Positions 8,391 through 19,782 are shown, numbered from the stretch's first letter. The stretch is 64,000 nucleotides of DNA from Lysinibacillus alkalisoli (GCF_014643595.1 NZ_BMJT01000002.1:124001-188000), one strand, 5' to 3'. Notes: generated by a model not told the origin, from the letters alone. Made by a program: numbers and translations.

Positions 8391-8846
8391 ATTTGCACTC
8401 CTTGCAAGGTTTAATGCATTCAGTAAAACAAAATTATGCATGTGAAGCAAGTAATAGCCGTACAAGTAATCAGCTATATAAGGAAAAGTTTTGTGAAAAA
8501 TAGTGGAAATCGTATGACACAGAAGCTATGAGCCAAAATTAATGATTGAAAAGAGCAAATTTCAACAATAAATAAAGGTCGTTTCTAGTAATAAAAAGTG
8601 AATCTGTCAATACGATGTGCGTTAAAAAGTTCTACTGTATGTAAAATAGTTAAAAAATAGCTTATTGAGAAACTTTTTCAAGTGTAATTTATGGCAAAAT
8701 AGCAAAGGTCATTAGTTTTACTTATCGTAAAATATAATATTAATGTAATTTACTTATATAGCGTAATGCGCTATCATAGGAGTTGGAGAAAAGAAGCTTT
8801 ATTCAGCCTTTTCAATAAAGAATTTAAATTTTAGGGGGAACCGTAA
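8391..8846. other. Upstream region of aconitase gene
   Basis: About 450 AT-rich bases between divergent genes. It holds a TATAAT-like element at 8733-8738 without a convincing partner, and a short inverted repeat ATAGCG-N5-CGCTAT at 8758-8774 about 75 bases before the aconitase start. It could be an operator or mRNA structure. No reading frame of note. Confidence 0.4.
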
Positions 8847-11549
8847 ATGGCAAACTTACACAACAGCCGTTCTACATTCGACGTAAATGGTAAAGCGTAT
8901 AATTACTACCGTTTAGGTGCAATTGAAGAAGCGGGCATTGCAAAAGTATCAAACCTTCCTTATTCAATCAAAGTGTTATTAGAATCTGTTTTACGTCAAT
9001 ATGATGGCTATGTTATTAAAGAGGACCACGTAGATAACTTAGCTAAATGGGGCAGAGACGCTGATGCAGAAGCAGAAGTACCATTCAAACCATCTCGTGT
9101 TGTATTACAAGACTTCACAGGTGTTCCAGTAGTAGTGGACTTAGCTTCTCTACGTTCAGCAATGAAAGAAATGGGTGGAGACCCAGCAAAAATCAACCCA
9201 GCAATTCCAGTTGACCTTGTAATTGACCACTCAGTACAAGTAGACAAATACGGTAACCAATCTGCTTTACAAGCAAATATGGACTTGGAGTTTGAACGAA
9301 ATGCAGAGCGTTACAACTTCCTAAAATGGGCGCAAACGGCTTATGATAACTTCCGTGCTGTACCACCTGCAACAGGTATCGTACACCAAGTTAACTTAGA
9401 GTACCTTGCACCAGTTGTACACGTTTATGAAAATACTGATGGTACTTTCGAAACATTCCCAGACTCAGTAGTAGGTACTGACTCACATACGACAATGATC
9501 AATGGCCTTGGCGTACTTGGATGGGGTGTTGGTGGTATCGAGGCTGAAGCAGGTATGCTTGGTCAACCATCTTACTTCCCAATTCCTGAAGTAATCGGTG
9601 TTAAATTAACGGGCGACCTTCCTAATGGAACAACAGCTACTGACTTAGCACTTAAAGTAACTCAAGTTTTACGTGCTAAAGGTGTAGTAGGTAAATTCGT
9701 AGAGTTCTTCGGTCCTGGTGTTCCACAATTACCATTAGCTGACCGTGCTACAATTTCAAACATGGCGCCTGAGTATGGTGCTACTTGTGGTTACTTCGCA
9801 ATTGATGAAGAATCACTTAACTATATGCGTTTAACTGGTCGTGATGAAGAACACGTAGCAGTTGTTGAAGCTTATCTTAAAGCTAACGACATGTTCTTTG
9901 ACCCAACATTAGAGCCTGTATACACTGATGTAGTAGAAATTGACCTTGCAGACATTGAGCCAAACCTTTCTGGCCCTAAACGTCCACAAGACTTAATTCC
10001 ATTATCTCAAATGCGTGCACGCTACAAAGAAGCCGTTACAGCACCAATGGGCGTACAAGGCTTCGGTTTAACTGAAGATGAGTTCGCTAAAACATCTACA
10101 GCTAAATTCGCTGAAGGCGACGTAGAAATCCCAACAGGTGCAGTAGCAATTGCTGCTATTACATCTTGTACAAATACATCTAACCCATACGTTTTAATCG
10201 CTGCAGGTCTTGTAGCTAAAAAAGCGGTTGAGTTAGGCATGGAAGTTCCTAAATGGGTTAAAACTTCTTTAGCACCAGGTTCAAAAGTTGTTACAGGTTA
10301 CCTAGAAGATTCAGGTCTTCAAGAATACCTAAACAAAATTGGCTTTAACACTGTGGGTTACGGCTGTACAACATGTATCGGTAACTCAGGTCCTTTACTT
10401 CCAGAAATCGAAGACGCGATTAAAGATAACGACTTATTCGTAACTTCTGTACTTTCTGGTAACCGTAACTTCGAAGGCCGTGTTCACCCACTTGTAAAAG
10501 CGAACTACCTTGCTTCACCACCATTAGTAGTAGCATACGCATTAGCTGGTACTGTAGACATCGACCTACAAACAGACGCTATTGGTAAAACAGCTGACGG
10601 TAAAGATGTATTCTTCAAAGACATCTGGCCTGCAACTGAAGAAGTAAACGAAGTATTAAACAAAGTAGTTACTCGTGAATTATTCCAAAAAGAATATGAA
10701 ACAGTATTCACTGCTAACGAAGCTTGGAATGCCATTGAAACGTCAACTGAATCTCTTTACACATTCGATGACAAATCAACTTACATCCAAAACCCACCAT
10801 TCTTCCAAGGTCTTGCAAAAGAGCCAGGCTCAATCGAAAGCCTTGACAACATGCGTGTAATCGCTAAGTTTGGTGACTCAATTACAACTGACCATATTTC
10901 ACCAGCTGGTGCAATCGGTAAAGATACACCTGCAGGTAAATATTTAATCGAGAATGGCGTTGCGATTCGCGACTTCAACTCATACGGTTCACGTCGTGGT
11001 AACCACGAAGTAATGATGCGCGGTACATTCGCTAACATCCGTATCCGTAACCAAGTGGCTCCAGGTACTGAAGGTGGCTTCACTACGTACTGGCCAACTG
11101 GCGAAGTAGAGTACATCTACGACGCTTGCATGAAGTACCAAGCAGACGGCACTGGCTTAGTAGTATTGGCTGGTAACGACTACGGTATGGGTTCTTCACG
11201 TGACTGGGCAGCAAAAGGTACTAACCTTTTAGGCATTAAAACAGTTATCGCACAAAGCTACGAGCGTATTCACCGTTCTAACCTTGTAATGATGGGTGTT
11301 CTACCTCTTCAATTCATGGCTGGCGAATCTGCTGAAACTTTAGGCTTAACTGGTAAAGAAGAAATCTCTGTTAACATCGCTGAAGGCGTTAAACCTCGTG
11401 ATATCCTAACAGTAACAGCTAAATCTGAAGACGGTACCGTTAAAGAATTCCAAGCTTTAGCTCGTTTCGACTCAGAAGTAGAAGTAGACTACTATCGTCA
11501 CGGTGGTATTTTACAAATGGTACTACGTGCAAAAGCAACAGAACAATAA
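8847..11549 (+). CDS. acnA: Aconitate hydratase A
   Basis: Interconverts citrate and isocitrate in the TCA cycle using a [4Fe-4S] cluster; the apo-form of the family also binds RNA. It is 900 residues, the usual AcnA length. Cluster Cys motifs are visible (SCTNTSNP and [12 protein letters not shown]). Further signatures are [39 protein letters not shown] and the C-terminal swivel domain with [24 protein letters not shown] lies ahead of the ATG. The gene is richer in TTC, AAC and TAC codons than its neighbours, as expected for high expression. It is monocistronic with its own terminator. Confidence 0.97.
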   Translation: MANLHNSRSTFDVNGKAYNYYRLGAIEEAGIAKVSNLPYSIKVLLESVLRQYDGYVIKEDHVDNLAKWGRDADAEAEVPFKPSRVVLQDFTGVPVVVDLASLRSAMKEMGGDPAKINPAIPVDLVIDHSVQVDKYGNQSALQANMDLEFERNAERYNFLKWAQTAYDNFRAVPPATGIVHQVNLEYLAPVVHVYENTDGTFETFPDSVVGTDSHTTMINGLGVLGWGVGGIEAEAGMLGQPSYFPIPEVIGVKLTGDLPNGTTATDLALKVTQVLRAKGVVGKFVEFFGPGVPQLPLADRATISNMAPEYGATCGYFAIDEESLNYMRLTGRDEEHVAVVEAYLKANDMFFDPTLEPVYTDVVEIDLADIEPNLSGPKRPQDLIPLSQMRARYKEAVTAPMGVQGFGLTEDEFAKTSTAKFAEGDVEIPTGAVAIAAITSCTNTSNPYVLIAAGLVAKKAVELGMEVPKWVKTSLAPGSKVVTGYLEDSGLQEYLNKIGFNTVGYGCTTCIGNSGPLLPEIEDAIKDNDLFVTSVLSGNRNFEGRVHPLVKANYLASPPLVVAYALAGTVDIDLQTDAIGKTADGKDVFFKDIWPATEEVNEVLNKVVTRELFQKEYETVFTANEAWNAIETSTESLYTFDDKSTYIQNPPFFQGLAKEPGSIESLDNMRVIAKFGDSITTDHISPAGAIGKDTPAGKYLIENGVAIRDFNSYGSRRGNHEVMMRGTFANIRIRNQVAPGTEGGFTTYWPTGEVEYIYDACMKYQADGTGLVVLAGNDYGMGSSRDWAAKGTNLLGIKTVIAQSYERIHRSNLVMMGVLPLQFMAGESAETLGLTGKEEISVNIAEGVKPRDILTVTAKSEDGTVKEFQALARFDSEVEVDYYRHGGILQMVLRAKATEQ

Positions 11550-11563
11550 TTAACGCGTGTTAA

Positions 11564-11592
11564 AGACTCCAGTCTAACTGGAGTCTTTTTTT
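11564..11592 (+). terminator. Terminator of acnA
   Basis: AGACTCCAG-TCTAA-CTGGAGTCT followed by seven T residues. Confidence 0.9.
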
Positions 11593-11811
11593 ATGGCAAA
11601 AAATACCCTTTACGGTACCTTCTAATTCATGAAATAATTTACTTTTATCATTAAAATAAGTATAGTAGTCTTTGGGGCTACTATATAAATATAAACTATA
11701 GGTAAATAAGCTTATTTATATTGTTTGAGTAATAAGAAAAGCGAAGGGCAGTTCGTGATAATACTTATCATTTATAACGTAGCAGATTAAACAGATTATG
11801 GAGGTGTCACT

Positions 11812-12783
11812 ATGAAACATATGGGCTGGATTGTCATAGGTCTTATTGTTTTATTGGCAGGGTGTAGTACAAAGGCAGAGGAGGAAACGAGACCTTATCG
11901 GGTTGGGATTGTACTTTCTGATGCAGGTCTAGGCGATGAATCATTTAATGACTTGGCTTTTAATGGTTTAACAAAAGCGAGAGATGAATTAGGCATCTTA
12001 TTCGATTATAAAGAAGTAATAGACGGTAATTATGAACAGCAGTTAGAACAATTAGTAACAGAGCAATATGATGCAATTATTGGATTAGGTTTTAGTGCAC
12101 AGAAGGCGTTAACAAAAGTAGCCGAAAAGTATCCACAAGAAACTTTTATACTCGTTGACGGGCAAGCAGATGCTTCAAACATCATATCAATTACCTTTAA
12201 AGAACACGAAGCTAGTTTTTTAATTGGTATGCTTGCGGCATTAACTTCTACAAATAAGCAGATTAGTTTTATAGGTGGGGAAGTAACACCTGTTATTCAA
12301 CATTTTGAAGCAGGGTACATACAAGGAGCTCGCTATATTGACAAAGATATCGCGATTAAACGTGAGTATGCTAATGATTTCAATAATGCTAAATTAGGTG
12401 AACAAATTGCTCTTCAACATATGGATCAAGGTGCAGATTTTATTTATCATGCTGCAGGTTTTTCAGGTTTTGGTGCATTACAAGCAGCAGAGAAAAAAGG
12501 CGTGTATGCTGCAGGTGTTGACACAGATCAATTTTTTATTGCAGAAAAGGCTGTTGTAACCTCCATGTTGAAAAATGTTGACCAAGCGATCTATCAAGTC
12601 GTTAATGATCTATTACACAATCAAGAACAACAGCAACACTATGAATTAGGTTTAAAAGAAGCAGGTGTAGGTTTAGCACCTCTGCGCGTAATTTCTGCGC
12701 CAAAGCAATATCAACGGACTTTAGATAAGGCAAAAGAAGCCATAATAAAGGGTGAGTTGATTGTAAAAGAGGAGGTGCAGTGA
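11812..12783 (+). CDS. BMP-family substrate-binding lipoprotein
   Basis: 323-residue surface lipoprotein of the basic membrane protein family, which usually binds nucleosides for an ABC importer; B. subtilis Med also belongs here. The signal ends in the lipobox LAGC (Cys 18). Family signatures include [25 protein letters not shown], the [12 protein letters not shown] segment, [21 protein letters not shown] and GVDTDQF. No permease or ATPase genes are present. Instead its stop overlaps the ATG of a chemoreceptor by one base. This suggests it presents a ligand to that receptor (inference). GGAGGTG is 6 bases before the ATG. Confidence 0.88.
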   Translation: MKHMGWIVIGLIVLLAGCSTKAEEETRPYRVGIVLSDAGLGDESFNDLAFNGLTKARDELGILFDYKEVIDGNYEQQLEQLVTEQYDAIIGLGFSAQKALTKVAEKYPQETFILVDGQADASNIISITFKEHEASFLIGMLAALTSTNKQISFIGGEVTPVIQHFEAGYIQGARYIDKDIAIKREYANDFNNAKLGEQIALQHMDQGADFIYHAAGFSGFGALQAAEKKGVYAAGVDTDQFFIAEKAVVTSMLKNVDQAIYQVVNDLLHNQEQQQHYELGLKEAGVGLAPLRVISAPKQYQRTLDKAKEAIIKGELIVKEEVQ

Positions 12784-14444
12784 TGAGGTTACAAAGTAAA
12801 ATTTTTATTAATACATTACTGCCCGTTATGTTAGCAGTCGCTATGTTAGCATTTATGGTGTATCAAACGTTTAACGTACAAACAACGGCACAAGACGATA
12901 CAAACTTGTTAATGATGATTAAAGATTTAGAACAAGATTTAATTGTCACAAGCCAATCTTTGAACCATTATACTTATTTAGCGTCTGAGGCGAATAAAAA
13001 AGAAGCATTAGACAATATCGCATTGACACAAGGAAGTTTAACGGCATTAGAGCCACTAGCAAAAGTTGAAGAGCATCAAGTTATCATTCGGAAAATTGCA
13101 GATAAGTATGAAGTGTTAGTGAGTGCAGCTACAGATGGTTTACAACAAAATGATGTGGCAGAAGTAAAAAAACAATCCTTGCGTATTATGGGGATATTAA
13201 ATGATATGCATGTATTAAAACAAGAGACAAATCAGTGGTATGAGTCACTTAATACAGATATTAAAAACAAACTTACCTTTATGACAACATTTATTGTTTT
13301 TGGTAGTGTGTTACTCATTATGATTGCTGTGATTTTTTCATTTATGGCAGCTAGAAAAATCGCTAAACCATTACAGACGATGGTACAGTCCACTCAAGCT
13401 ATTGCCAAGGGTGACTTAACAATAGCTCATGATATGCAAGCCTTAACTACAGGAAGTTATAAAGAAATCAATAATCTTGCGACAAATTTTGTGACTATGA
13501 TGAATACTTTAAGAGGTACCATTCAATCGATTGAGCAAACTGGCAACAATGTATCACAATTTACAAGTCAAGTTACACAATATATGCGTACATTAAAAGA
13601 AGGTAGCGTACAAATCGCAGAAGCTACAGATCAGTTGGCTAAAGGAAGCATGGTGATTTCTGAAGAAACACAAAAGACAGCTACTTTGATTCATCATGTA
13701 AACGATGAGTTTACAGAGGTGCGTGAGATTAGTGAACATGTTACCACCACAAGTCAAACCACTTTGGAAGTGGTGAATGAAGGGCAAACATCTTTACAGC
13801 AACAATCAAACTTAACAACAACAATTACAGCAACATCAGATGATATTAAAACAGCCGTGACAGACTTTATGTCACTTACTACGACTATTCAAGAAGCAAC
13901 GACAGTTGTTTATACAATTGCTAATCAAACTAACCTTTTAGCTATTAATGCAGCGATTGAAGCTGCTCGGGCTGGTGAGGCTGGCAAAGGTTTTGCAGTA
14001 GTAGCGCATGAAGTAAAAAAACTCTCCACGGAAACAGAGAAGGCAACACAATTGATTTCGACGATGGCACAACAGATGCAAACAGGTATTAATCTCATAC
14101 AACAGCGTGTACAAGAGGGGCACCAATTGATGCAAGAACAATCACAGTCTATGATGACGACCGAAGCAGCCTTTCAGCAAATTGCTGCTCAGATGATGCA
14201 GATGAATAAAGAGTTAGAGCAAGTTGTCAAAGAGATTGAAAGCACAGAGAGCATGAGCGGTGATATGGCGAGTGCTATCACAAATATTTCCGCTATAACG
14301 GAGGAAAATGCGGCAGGTACAGAAGAAATTACAGCGTCTGCTAATGAACAACTACAAGCTTTCCATACTATACATGAAAAAATTATAGCTTTAGAAGAAG
14401 TCACACATACCTTGCAGCAAGAGTTACGCCAATTTACTTTATAG
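12783..14444 (+). CDS. Methyl-accepting chemotaxis protein with helical extracellular domain
   Basis: 553-residue transmembrane chemoreceptor: membrane span about 8-27, a mostly helical outer domain (about 28-160, four-helix-bundle type), a second span (about 165-187), HAMP, then the cytoplasmic signalling hairpin with the conserved tip [37 protein letters not shown]. The ATG at 12783 is preferred over a GTG 3 bases earlier because AGGAGGTG at 12771-12778 is then better spaced. It is in an operon with the BMP lipoprotein, a probable ligand-binding partner. It would signal to CheA/CheW; no other chemotaxis genes are in the window. Confidence 0.92.
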   Translation: MRLQSKIFINTLLPVMLAVAMLAFMVYQTFNVQTTAQDDTNLLMMIKDLEQDLIVTSQSLNHYTYLASEANKKEALDNIALTQGSLTALEPLAKVEEHQVIIRKIADKYEVLVSAATDGLQQNDVAEVKKQSLRIMGILNDMHVLKQETNQWYESLNTDIKNKLTFMTTFIVFGSVLLIMIAVIFSFMAARKIAKPLQTMVQSTQAIAKGDLTIAHDMQALTTGSYKEINNLATNFVTMMNTLRGTIQSIEQTGNNVSQFTSQVTQYMRTLKEGSVQIAEATDQLAKGSMVISEETQKTATLIHHVNDEFTEVREISEHVTTTSQTTLEVVNEGQTSLQQQSNLTTTITATSDDIKTAVTDFMSLTTTIQEATTVVYTIANQTNLLAINAAIEAARAGEAGKGFAVVAHEVKKLSTETEKATQLISTMAQQMQTGINLIQQRVQEGHQLMQEQSQSMMTTEAAFQQIAAQMMQMNKELEQVVKEIESTESMSGDMASAITNISAITEENAAGTEEITASANEQLQAFHTIHEKIIALEEVTHTLQQELRQFTL

Positions 14445-14582
14445 TTTTGTGACAAATGACTGAACTTCAGCCGTTATGATAACGTTTTATTAAAAATGTT
14501 CTGAAAAAGCCGAGCTAAACCGTCAAATAATTAAGAATTTTATGGTAGAATAGAACATACATTTCGCAATGGAGGTTAGTCT

Positions 14583-15566
14583 ATGAGCAAAATAAAAGTT
14601 GGGATTGTAGGTTACGGGAATTTGGGGAAAGGTGCAGAACAAGCTATTACACAAAATGATGATATGGTGTTAGTAGCTGTGTTTACACGTCGCAATCCAT
14701 CAGAAGTGAAAATTGCAACGGCTGAAGCACAAGTATGTCATCTTGATGATGTTTTACAGTTTAAAGATGAGATTGATGTGATGTTATTATGTGGGGGGTC
14801 AGCTACAGATTTACCAGAACAAGTACCCGCATTAGCAGAACATTTTACGACGGTGGATAGTTTTGATACACATGCTAAAATTCCTGCATTTTTCCAAGAA
14901 GTAGATCAAGCAGCATTACGTGGTGGGAACATCGCGTTGATTTCTGTAGGGTGGGACCCAGGTCTGTTTTCGTTAAATCGTTTATTAGGTGAGTGTGTCC
15001 TTCCACAAGGGGAGACGTATACATTTTGGGGCGATGGTTTAAGCCAAGGGCATTCCGATGCTGTTCGTCGCATTGAAGGGGTTAAACAGGCTGTACAATA
15101 CACACTTCCGCTAGAAGAGGCGGTTAATCGAGTGCGTAGTGGTGAAAATCCCTCATTAACTACACGTGAAAAACATGCTAGGGTCTGTTATGTCGTTGTA
15201 GAAGATGGTGCTGACCAACAAGCAATTGAACAAACGATTGTTACGATGCCAAATTATTTTGACGAGTACGAGACAACTGTACATTTTATTGACGAAGCAA
15301 CCTTTACAGCCGAGCATAGTGGAATGCCACATGGTGGTTTTGTGATTCGTAGTGGAGAGAGTGCACAACAGCATAAGCAAATTATGGAGTTCTCACTAAA
15401 GCTAGAAAGTAACCCTGCCTTTACGTCAAGTGTGTTAGTAGCATATGCACGAGCAGCGTATCGCTTATCTCATAATGGTGAACGCGGTGCCCGCACGGTA
15501 TTAGATGTGCCATTTGGTTTATTATCACAAGACGACCCAGCAACCTTGCGTAAGCGTTTATTGTAA
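14583..15566 (+). CDS. ddh: meso-Diaminopimelate dehydrogenase
   Basis: Reductive amination of L-tetrahydrodipicolinate to meso-diaminopimelate with NADPH, a one-step branch of lysine and cell-wall precursor synthesis. 327 residues. N-terminal Rossmann motif VGIVGYGNLGKGAEQA, then TVDSFDTHAKIPAFF, SVGWDPGLFSLNRLLGE and FWGDGLSQGHSDAVRRIEGV, all typical of Ddh. AATGGAGGTT precedes the ATG. It is monocistronic with a terminator after it. The gene is patchy among Bacillales and known from Lysinibacillus and Ureibacillus relatives, which helps place the organism. Confidence 0.95.
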   Translation: MSKIKVGIVGYGNLGKGAEQAITQNDDMVLVAVFTRRNPSEVKIATAEAQVCHLDDVLQFKDEIDVMLLCGGSATDLPEQVPALAEHFTTVDSFDTHAKIPAFFQEVDQAALRGGNIALISVGWDPGLFSLNRLLGECVLPQGETYTFWGDGLSQGHSDAVRRIEGVKQAVQYTLPLEEAVNRVRSGENPSLTTREKHARVCYVVVEDGADQQAIEQTIVTMPNYFDEYETTVHFIDEATFTAEHSGMPHGGFVIRSGESAQQHKQIMEFSLKLESNPAFTSSVLVAYARAAYRLSHNGERGARTVLDVPFGLLSQDDPATLRKRLL

Positions 15567-15615
15567 GTGAGATAGTGATGTTAAGTGAGCTTTAAATTTA
15601 TGTAATAATTATAAT

Positions 15616-15664
15616 AAAAAGGCGTGATTTAACACTAATTTGTGCTAAATTGCGCCTTTTTTGT
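15616..15664 (+). terminator. Terminator of ddh
   Basis: Long hairpin with GGCG...CGCC base and GATTTAACAC / GTGCTAAATT upper arms, followed by a T run. Confidence 0.8.
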
Positions 15665-15776
15665 GTCTATGTTGTAAACAATTTTCCATGGTATTGAATA
15701 CCATTGTTATATGATATACATTAAAAGTATAGGCAAAATAACCTAGATAATTCACTTCTGGAGAGGATGCATACAT

Positions 15777-17462
15777 ATGTCTTTGCGTGCAAAATTTAAT
15801 TCGTTAGTTATGGCTTTTATTTTATTAGTTACCATAGTAATTGGTATTGTCATTTATTTTCAATCAACGAATTTAATGTACGAAAATTATGAAAAAAATG
15901 TAGAAAAATTATCTGCCTTAAGTTACAACTTATTTGATGAGAGAGTCAAAGGTGACTGGCAGATAAAAGAAGGTGCGTTGTATAAGGGGGATACACGCAT
16001 TGAAGAGCAAGTACCGCTGATTGATGAGCTTGGACAAATGATGGATGGTGGCGTAACGGTCTTTCAAGATACCAAGGGCTTAATCACGACACTAGAACTT
16101 GATGGTAAGCGTCTAACTGGAAAAGATGCAGACCCTATTGTTATTGAAGCGGTGATGGAAAAAGGAGAGACATATATTGGTGAAGCGGATGTCGTTGGCA
16201 CTAAGTATTTAACTTTATATACACCCATTAAAAATGCAAAAGGCGAAATTATTGGGATGTGGTTTGTAGGGGAGATTATTGATGAAATACAAACAGTATT
16301 ATGGAGTTTTATTACGCGCTTAGCTTTAATTGTAGCAGTCGTTTTACTTATAGCATTTGTGGTGAGCTCGCTATTGACAGCACGTATGGTTAAACCACTG
16401 CGACGTTTAGTAAAACAGATTGATACGATTGCTAAAGGTGAAGGCGACTTAACAAAAACCATTTCTATTACATCAAAAGATGAAATTGGGCAAGTTGCAC
16501 AGTCTTTTAACAATATGTTAACTACATTAAAGCAAATGATGCAACAAATTCATACAACCGCGCAATCTGTAACGGCTACATCTAGACAATTGTCAGAAAC
16601 TGCAGCTGAAACGGCAGGCGCAACAACACAAATCAATGATACGATGCATCAAGTAGATGATGGTTCTGAGCAGACAGTAACAAGTATTACAGAAAGTGTG
16701 ACAGCTCTACAAGAAATGGCGATTGGTGTACAACAAGTAGCGGAAACAACCGCAAGTATTGCAGATGCTACTAAACAAACAAGCGATGAAGCAGAAGAAG
16801 GTAATGAGGCACTCCAACGTGTTATTCAACAAATGGATGCGATTAACATCTCATCTGATGCAGTATCGCATGCCATTGGAAAATTAGCAGATCAATCAAA
16901 TGAGATTGGTCATATTGTTTCTGTCATTACTGGTATTGCAGATCAAACAAATTTATTAGCTTTAAATGCTGCGATTGAAGCAGCAAGAGCAGGTGAACAA
17001 GGTAAAGGCTTTGCTGTAGTGGCAAATGAAGTGCGTATTTTAGCAGAGCAGTCTAAACAATCGGCAGATCAAATTGCTTTATTAATTGGGACCATTCAAC
17101 AGGATACCCAGCGTGTTATGACAGCTATGGAAGGCAATACAAAAGAAACAGCAGCAGGTATTCAAGTGGTTAATGCTACCCAACAAGGCTTTGTGAAAAT
17201 TAAAGGTGCTATTGATGAAGTGAATACGCAAGTCCATGAAGTATCAGCTGTTACTGAACAAATGTCAGCAGGTGTAGAAGAAATCACCTCATCAACTGAA
17301 GCAGTGGCACAAATTTCTACCACTATTTCTGACAATATTACACATGTTGCAGCAGCAACAGAGGAACAATTAGAAGCAATCAAACAAATTGATGATGCTT
17401 CACATCATATGGCAGAACAGGCACAAGAGTTACAAAATTTAATTAATCGTTTTACATTTTAA
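15777..17462 (+). CDS. Methyl-accepting chemotaxis protein with single Cache domain
   Basis: 561-residue transmembrane chemoreceptor. First span about 9-30; extracellular single Cache (sCache_3-like) domain about 31-178, ending in [22 protein letters not shown]; second span about 180-201; HAMP ([26 protein letters not shown]). The signalling domain carries the tip [40 protein letters not shown]. Cache domains of this type usually bind small organic acids or similar ligands; the ligand here is unknown. GGAGAGG precedes the ATG. It stands alone with its own terminator. Confidence 0.93.
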   Translation: MSLRAKFNSLVMAFILLVTIVIGIVIYFQSTNLMYENYEKNVEKLSALSYNLFDERVKGDWQIKEGALYKGDTRIEEQVPLIDELGQMMDGGVTVFQDTKGLITTLELDGKRLTGKDADPIVIEAVMEKGETYIGEADVVGTKYLTLYTPIKNAKGEIIGMWFVGEIIDEIQTVLWSFITRLALIVAVVLLIAFVVSSLLTARMVKPLRRLVKQIDTIAKGEGDLTKTISITSKDEIGQVAQSFNNMLTTLKQMMQQIHTTAQSVTATSRQLSETAAETAGATTQINDTMHQVDDGSEQTVTSITESVTALQEMAIGVQQVAETTASIADATKQTSDEAEEGNEALQRVIQQMDAINISSDAVSHAIGKLADQSNEIGHIVSVITGIADQTNLLALNAAIEAARAGEQGKGFAVVANEVRILAEQSKQSADQIALLIGTIQQDTQRVMTAMEGNTKETAAGIQVVNATQQGFVKIKGAIDEVNTQVHEVSAVTEQMSAGVEEITSSTEAVAQISTTISDNITHVAAATEEQLEAIKQIDDASHHMAEQAQELQNLINRFTF

Positions 17463-17472
17463 CGTAGATATG

Positions 17473-17508
17473 AAAAAGGTTATTCCGCAAGTTGGATAAC
17501 CTTTTTTA
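17473..17508 (+). terminator. Terminator after Cache chemoreceptor gene
   Basis: GGTTAT / ATAACC stem with flanking A and T runs. Confidence 0.8.
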
Positions 17509-17698
17509 TTTAAAAATATCAAGATGCCTTACGATTGGTGGAATTAGCGTTATCAATTATGTGAATCGGCAAAGGCTTCGCACTTTTACATAGTTATCTC
17601 AACGTCTTGTTTAATAGAGTAGTGGTTAAAAGGCTAATCGTTTGCGATAAAAATATAGGACATAATGAGATAAGAATATTGCTATAATAAAAAATTAA

Positions 17699-17728
17699 TT
17701 GACAATTCAATTTATGTCATGTTAATCT
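17699..17728 (+). promoter_or_regulatory. Sigma-A promoter of the ABC exporter leader
   Basis: A perfect -35 TTGACA at 17699-17704 and a -10-like TAATCT at 17723-17728, 18 bases apart, with transcription expected to start about 30 bases before the leader peptide ATG. Confidence 0.6.
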
Positions 17729-17767
17729 ATAGAAGCATTACTACTATAACGTGAGGAGGTAAGGACT

Positions 17768-17848
17768 ATGAAAATCAGAACAGTAGGTCATCATGAGCAA
17801 CAATTTCATAACACCCATTATCTCTTACCAATGACTACAATAAAATAG
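17768..17848 (+). CDS. 26-residue leader peptide of the ABC exporter operon (BmrB-like role)
   Basis: A short frame beginning MKIRTVGHHEQQFHNTHYL and ending LPMTTIK, opened by an excellent GAGGAGGT at 17752-17759. It is followed about 30 bases later by a terminator hairpin and then by the BmrC/BmrD-type exporter genes. In B. subtilis the bmrB leader lets ribosome-stalling antibiotics relieve transcription termination ahead of bmrCD, and the layout here matches. The role is by analogy; sequence similarity to BmrB was not tested. The basic and His-rich composition is notable. Confidence 0.65.
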   Translation: MKIRTVGHHEQQFHNTHYLLPMTTIK

Positions 17849-17877
17849 GGATAGATGTGGTATATGTCTGCCCTTTT

Positions 17878-17909
17878 AGCACATGCTCAAAAGAGTATGT
17901 GCTTTTTTG
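17878..17909 (+). terminator. Attenuator hairpin between leader peptide and exporter genes
   Basis: AGCACATGCTC - AAAA - GAGTATGTGCT (one G-T pair), followed by six T residues. It is placed 30 bases after the leader stop, so ribosome position could decide whether it forms. Confidence 0.75.
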
Positions 17910-17953
17910 TTGTCATTTTTAGTAAATGTAATCGAAATGAGGGAGAGAGGATT

Positions 17954-18013
17954 ATGAAAAAGTTACTTGAACAAAACAAAAAAATTATAAAGGAGTCGAT
18001 GGACCCCGACTAG
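17954..18013 (+). CDS. Second short reading frame (19 residues) before the ABC exporter
   Basis: MKKLLEQNKKIIKESMDPD, preceded by GGGAGAGAGG at 17941-17950. It lies between the attenuator and the exporter's first gene, 29 bases from its ATG. It also contains an internal AAAGGAGTCG-ATG that could restart a 4-codon frame. It could be a second regulatory peptide or a translation-coupling frame. Existence as a made peptide is inferred only from the ribosome site. Confidence 0.45.
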   Translation: MKKLLEQNKKIIKESMDPD

Positions 18014-18042
18014 CAATTTTATAATAGAAAAGGGAGTTTTAT

Positions 18043-19782
18043 ATGTTTTCAGTATTAGGAAAATTACAATGGTTTTTTAAAGAACAATGGAAAAAATATA
18101 CGGTAGCAATTTTTTTATTATGTGTTGCTAACTTATTAGCTATTATCCCACCGCTACTTGTAGGTAAAACAATTGATGCCATTCATCAAAATAATATGAC
18201 AACTTCATTTTTAATGGAGCAAGTCATTTATCTCGCTGTAACGATTATTTTGTCTTATATCGCTAGCTTTGGTTGGCAATATTATTTATTTAGTGGAGCA
18301 AATGAGTTAGAACGTCAATTTCGTTCGCATTTAATGCGCAAATTTTTGCACATGACGCCTACATTTTACGAGAAAAACCGTACAGGTGACTTAATGGCTC
18401 GTGCAACAAATGATTTATCAGCAGTGGCTGAGACAGCAGGTTTCGGTATTTTAACATTAGCCGATTCCACATTATATTTATTAACGATAATCGTGACGAT
18501 GTGTGTCATGGTTTCATGGAAATTAACATTGGCAGCCGTTCTGCCATTACCTCTTTTAGCAATAGCTATGAAAATATTAGGTAAATTAATACATGAGCGC
18601 TATATGAAAGCACAAAAGTCATTCGGTGATTTAAACGATGGCGTTTTAGAAGCTGTTGAAGGTGTGCGAGTGGTGCGAGCGTATGTACAAGAACGAGAAA
18701 TGGAAGAACAATTTGCTACGATGACAGAAGATGTCTATCAAAAAAACATGCGTGTTAAGCGTGTGGAGGCACTGTTCAACCCATTAACAAAAATCGTCAC
18801 AACATTAAGCTATATGATTGGTTTAGGTTATGGTGCATTTTTAGTAGCTAATGGTGAAATGACTGTTGGTGGTCTCGTGATGTTTAATGTGTATCTTGGC
18901 ATGATTGTGTGGCCGATGTTTGCCATTGGCGAATTAATTAATGTTATGCAAATGGGGAATGCCTCTTTAGACCGTGTACAAGAAACATTGGAGGCTAAGG
19001 AAGCGGTAGTTGACCCTATTGATGCTACTATTTTGGAACGACCTGATGAAATTCAATTTAAAGGTTTGAAATTCCAGTATCCACAATCCCATAGCGCTAA
19101 TCTGCAAGATATTAATGTGCATATTAGACGTGGTGAAACATTAGGTATTGTAGGTAAAACAGGTAGTGGTAAAACAACATTTATTAAGCAATTATTGCGT
19201 GAATATCCAAAAGGTGATGGAGAGCTGCAACTTGGGCAAGCTTCCATCGAGGCGCAAACAAAGGCACAAGTGCGCGATTGGATTGGTTATGTGCCACAAT
19301 CACATGTATTATTCTCACGTACTGTTCGCGAAAATATTTTGTTTGGCAAACCAGATGCCACAGAACAACAGTTACAAGAAGCCATTCGCATGGCAGATTT
19401 TGATAAAGATTTAAAGCGTTTGCCAGAAGGCATTCAAACGCTTGTTGGTGAAAAAGGAGTCGCCTTATCAGGTGGACAAAAACAGCGTATTTCTATTGCA
19501 CGTGCCCTGATTCGTGACCCAGAGATCTTAATTTTAGATGATTCTTTATCCGCAGTAGATGCTAAAACAGAAGCGCGTATTATTGCTAATATACGTCAAG
19601 TCCGCGCAGATAAAACCACATTAATTGTGACGCACCGTCTCTCTGCTGTGCAACATGCGGATCATATTATTGTGTTAGAAGATGGCTATGTAACAGAAGA
19701 AGGTACACATGAACAATTACTACAAGAAAAAGGCTGGTACAAAGAACAGTACGACCGCCAACAAATTGAGGGGGTGGAATAA
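18043..19782 (+). CDS. bmrC: ABC multidrug exporter half-transporter with degenerate ATP site
   Basis: 579-residue half-transporter: six membrane spans (about 15-310) then an ABC ATPase with Walker A GKTGSGKTT (about 370), signature ALSGGQKQRISIARAL and Walker B LILDDS, where Asp replaces the catalytic Glu (about residue 497). That substitution matches BmrC/YheI of the BmrC-BmrD heterodimer, which has one degenerate ATP site. It would extrude drugs across the membrane with the next gene product. AAAAGGGAG precedes the ATG. The next gene overlaps its stop by one base. Confidence 0.88.
   Translation: MFSVLGKLQWFFKEQWKKYTVAIFLLCVANLLAIIPPLLVGKTIDAIHQNNMTTSFLMEQVIYLAVTIILSYIASFGWQYYLFSGANELERQFRSHLMRKFLHMTPTFYEKNRTGDLMARATNDLSAVAETAGFGILTLADSTLYLLTIIVTMCVMVSWKLTLAAVLPLPLLAIAMKILGKLIHERYMKAQKSFGDLNDGVLEAVEGVRVVRAYVQEREMEEQFATMTEDVYQKNMRVKRVEALFNPLTKIVTTLSYMIGLGYGAFLVANGEMTVGGLVMFNVYLGMIVWPMFAIGELINVMQMGNASLDRVQETLEAKEAVVDPIDATILERPDEIQFKGLKFQYPQSHSANLQDINVHIRRGETLGIVGKTGSGKTTFIKQLLREYPKGDGELQLGQASIEAQTKAQVRDWIGYVPQSHVLFSRTVRENILFGKPDATEQQLQEAIRMADFDKDLKRLPEGIQTLVGEKGVALSGGQKQRISIARALIRDPEILILDDSLSAVDAKTEARIIANIRQVRADKTTLIVTHRLSAVQHADHIIVLEDGYVTEEGTHEQLLQEKGWYKEQYDRQQIEGVE

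Larger units (their letters stand above)
17463..17767. other. Spacer and promoter region of the ABC exporter leader
   Basis: About 300 bases between the chemoreceptor and the leader peptide gene. Apart from the terminator at its left end and the promoter at its right end I see no feature. Confidence 0.5.

Noticed and set aside
10781-11116. 111-codon minus-strand frame inside aconitase
   Set aside because: It is antisense to a fully recognisable aconitase region whose codon usage explains the open frame.
16064-16513. 149-codon minus-strand frame inside the Cache chemoreceptor
   Set aside because: It lies antisense to the Cache and HAMP region, which has clear family motifs, and has no ribosome site of its own.
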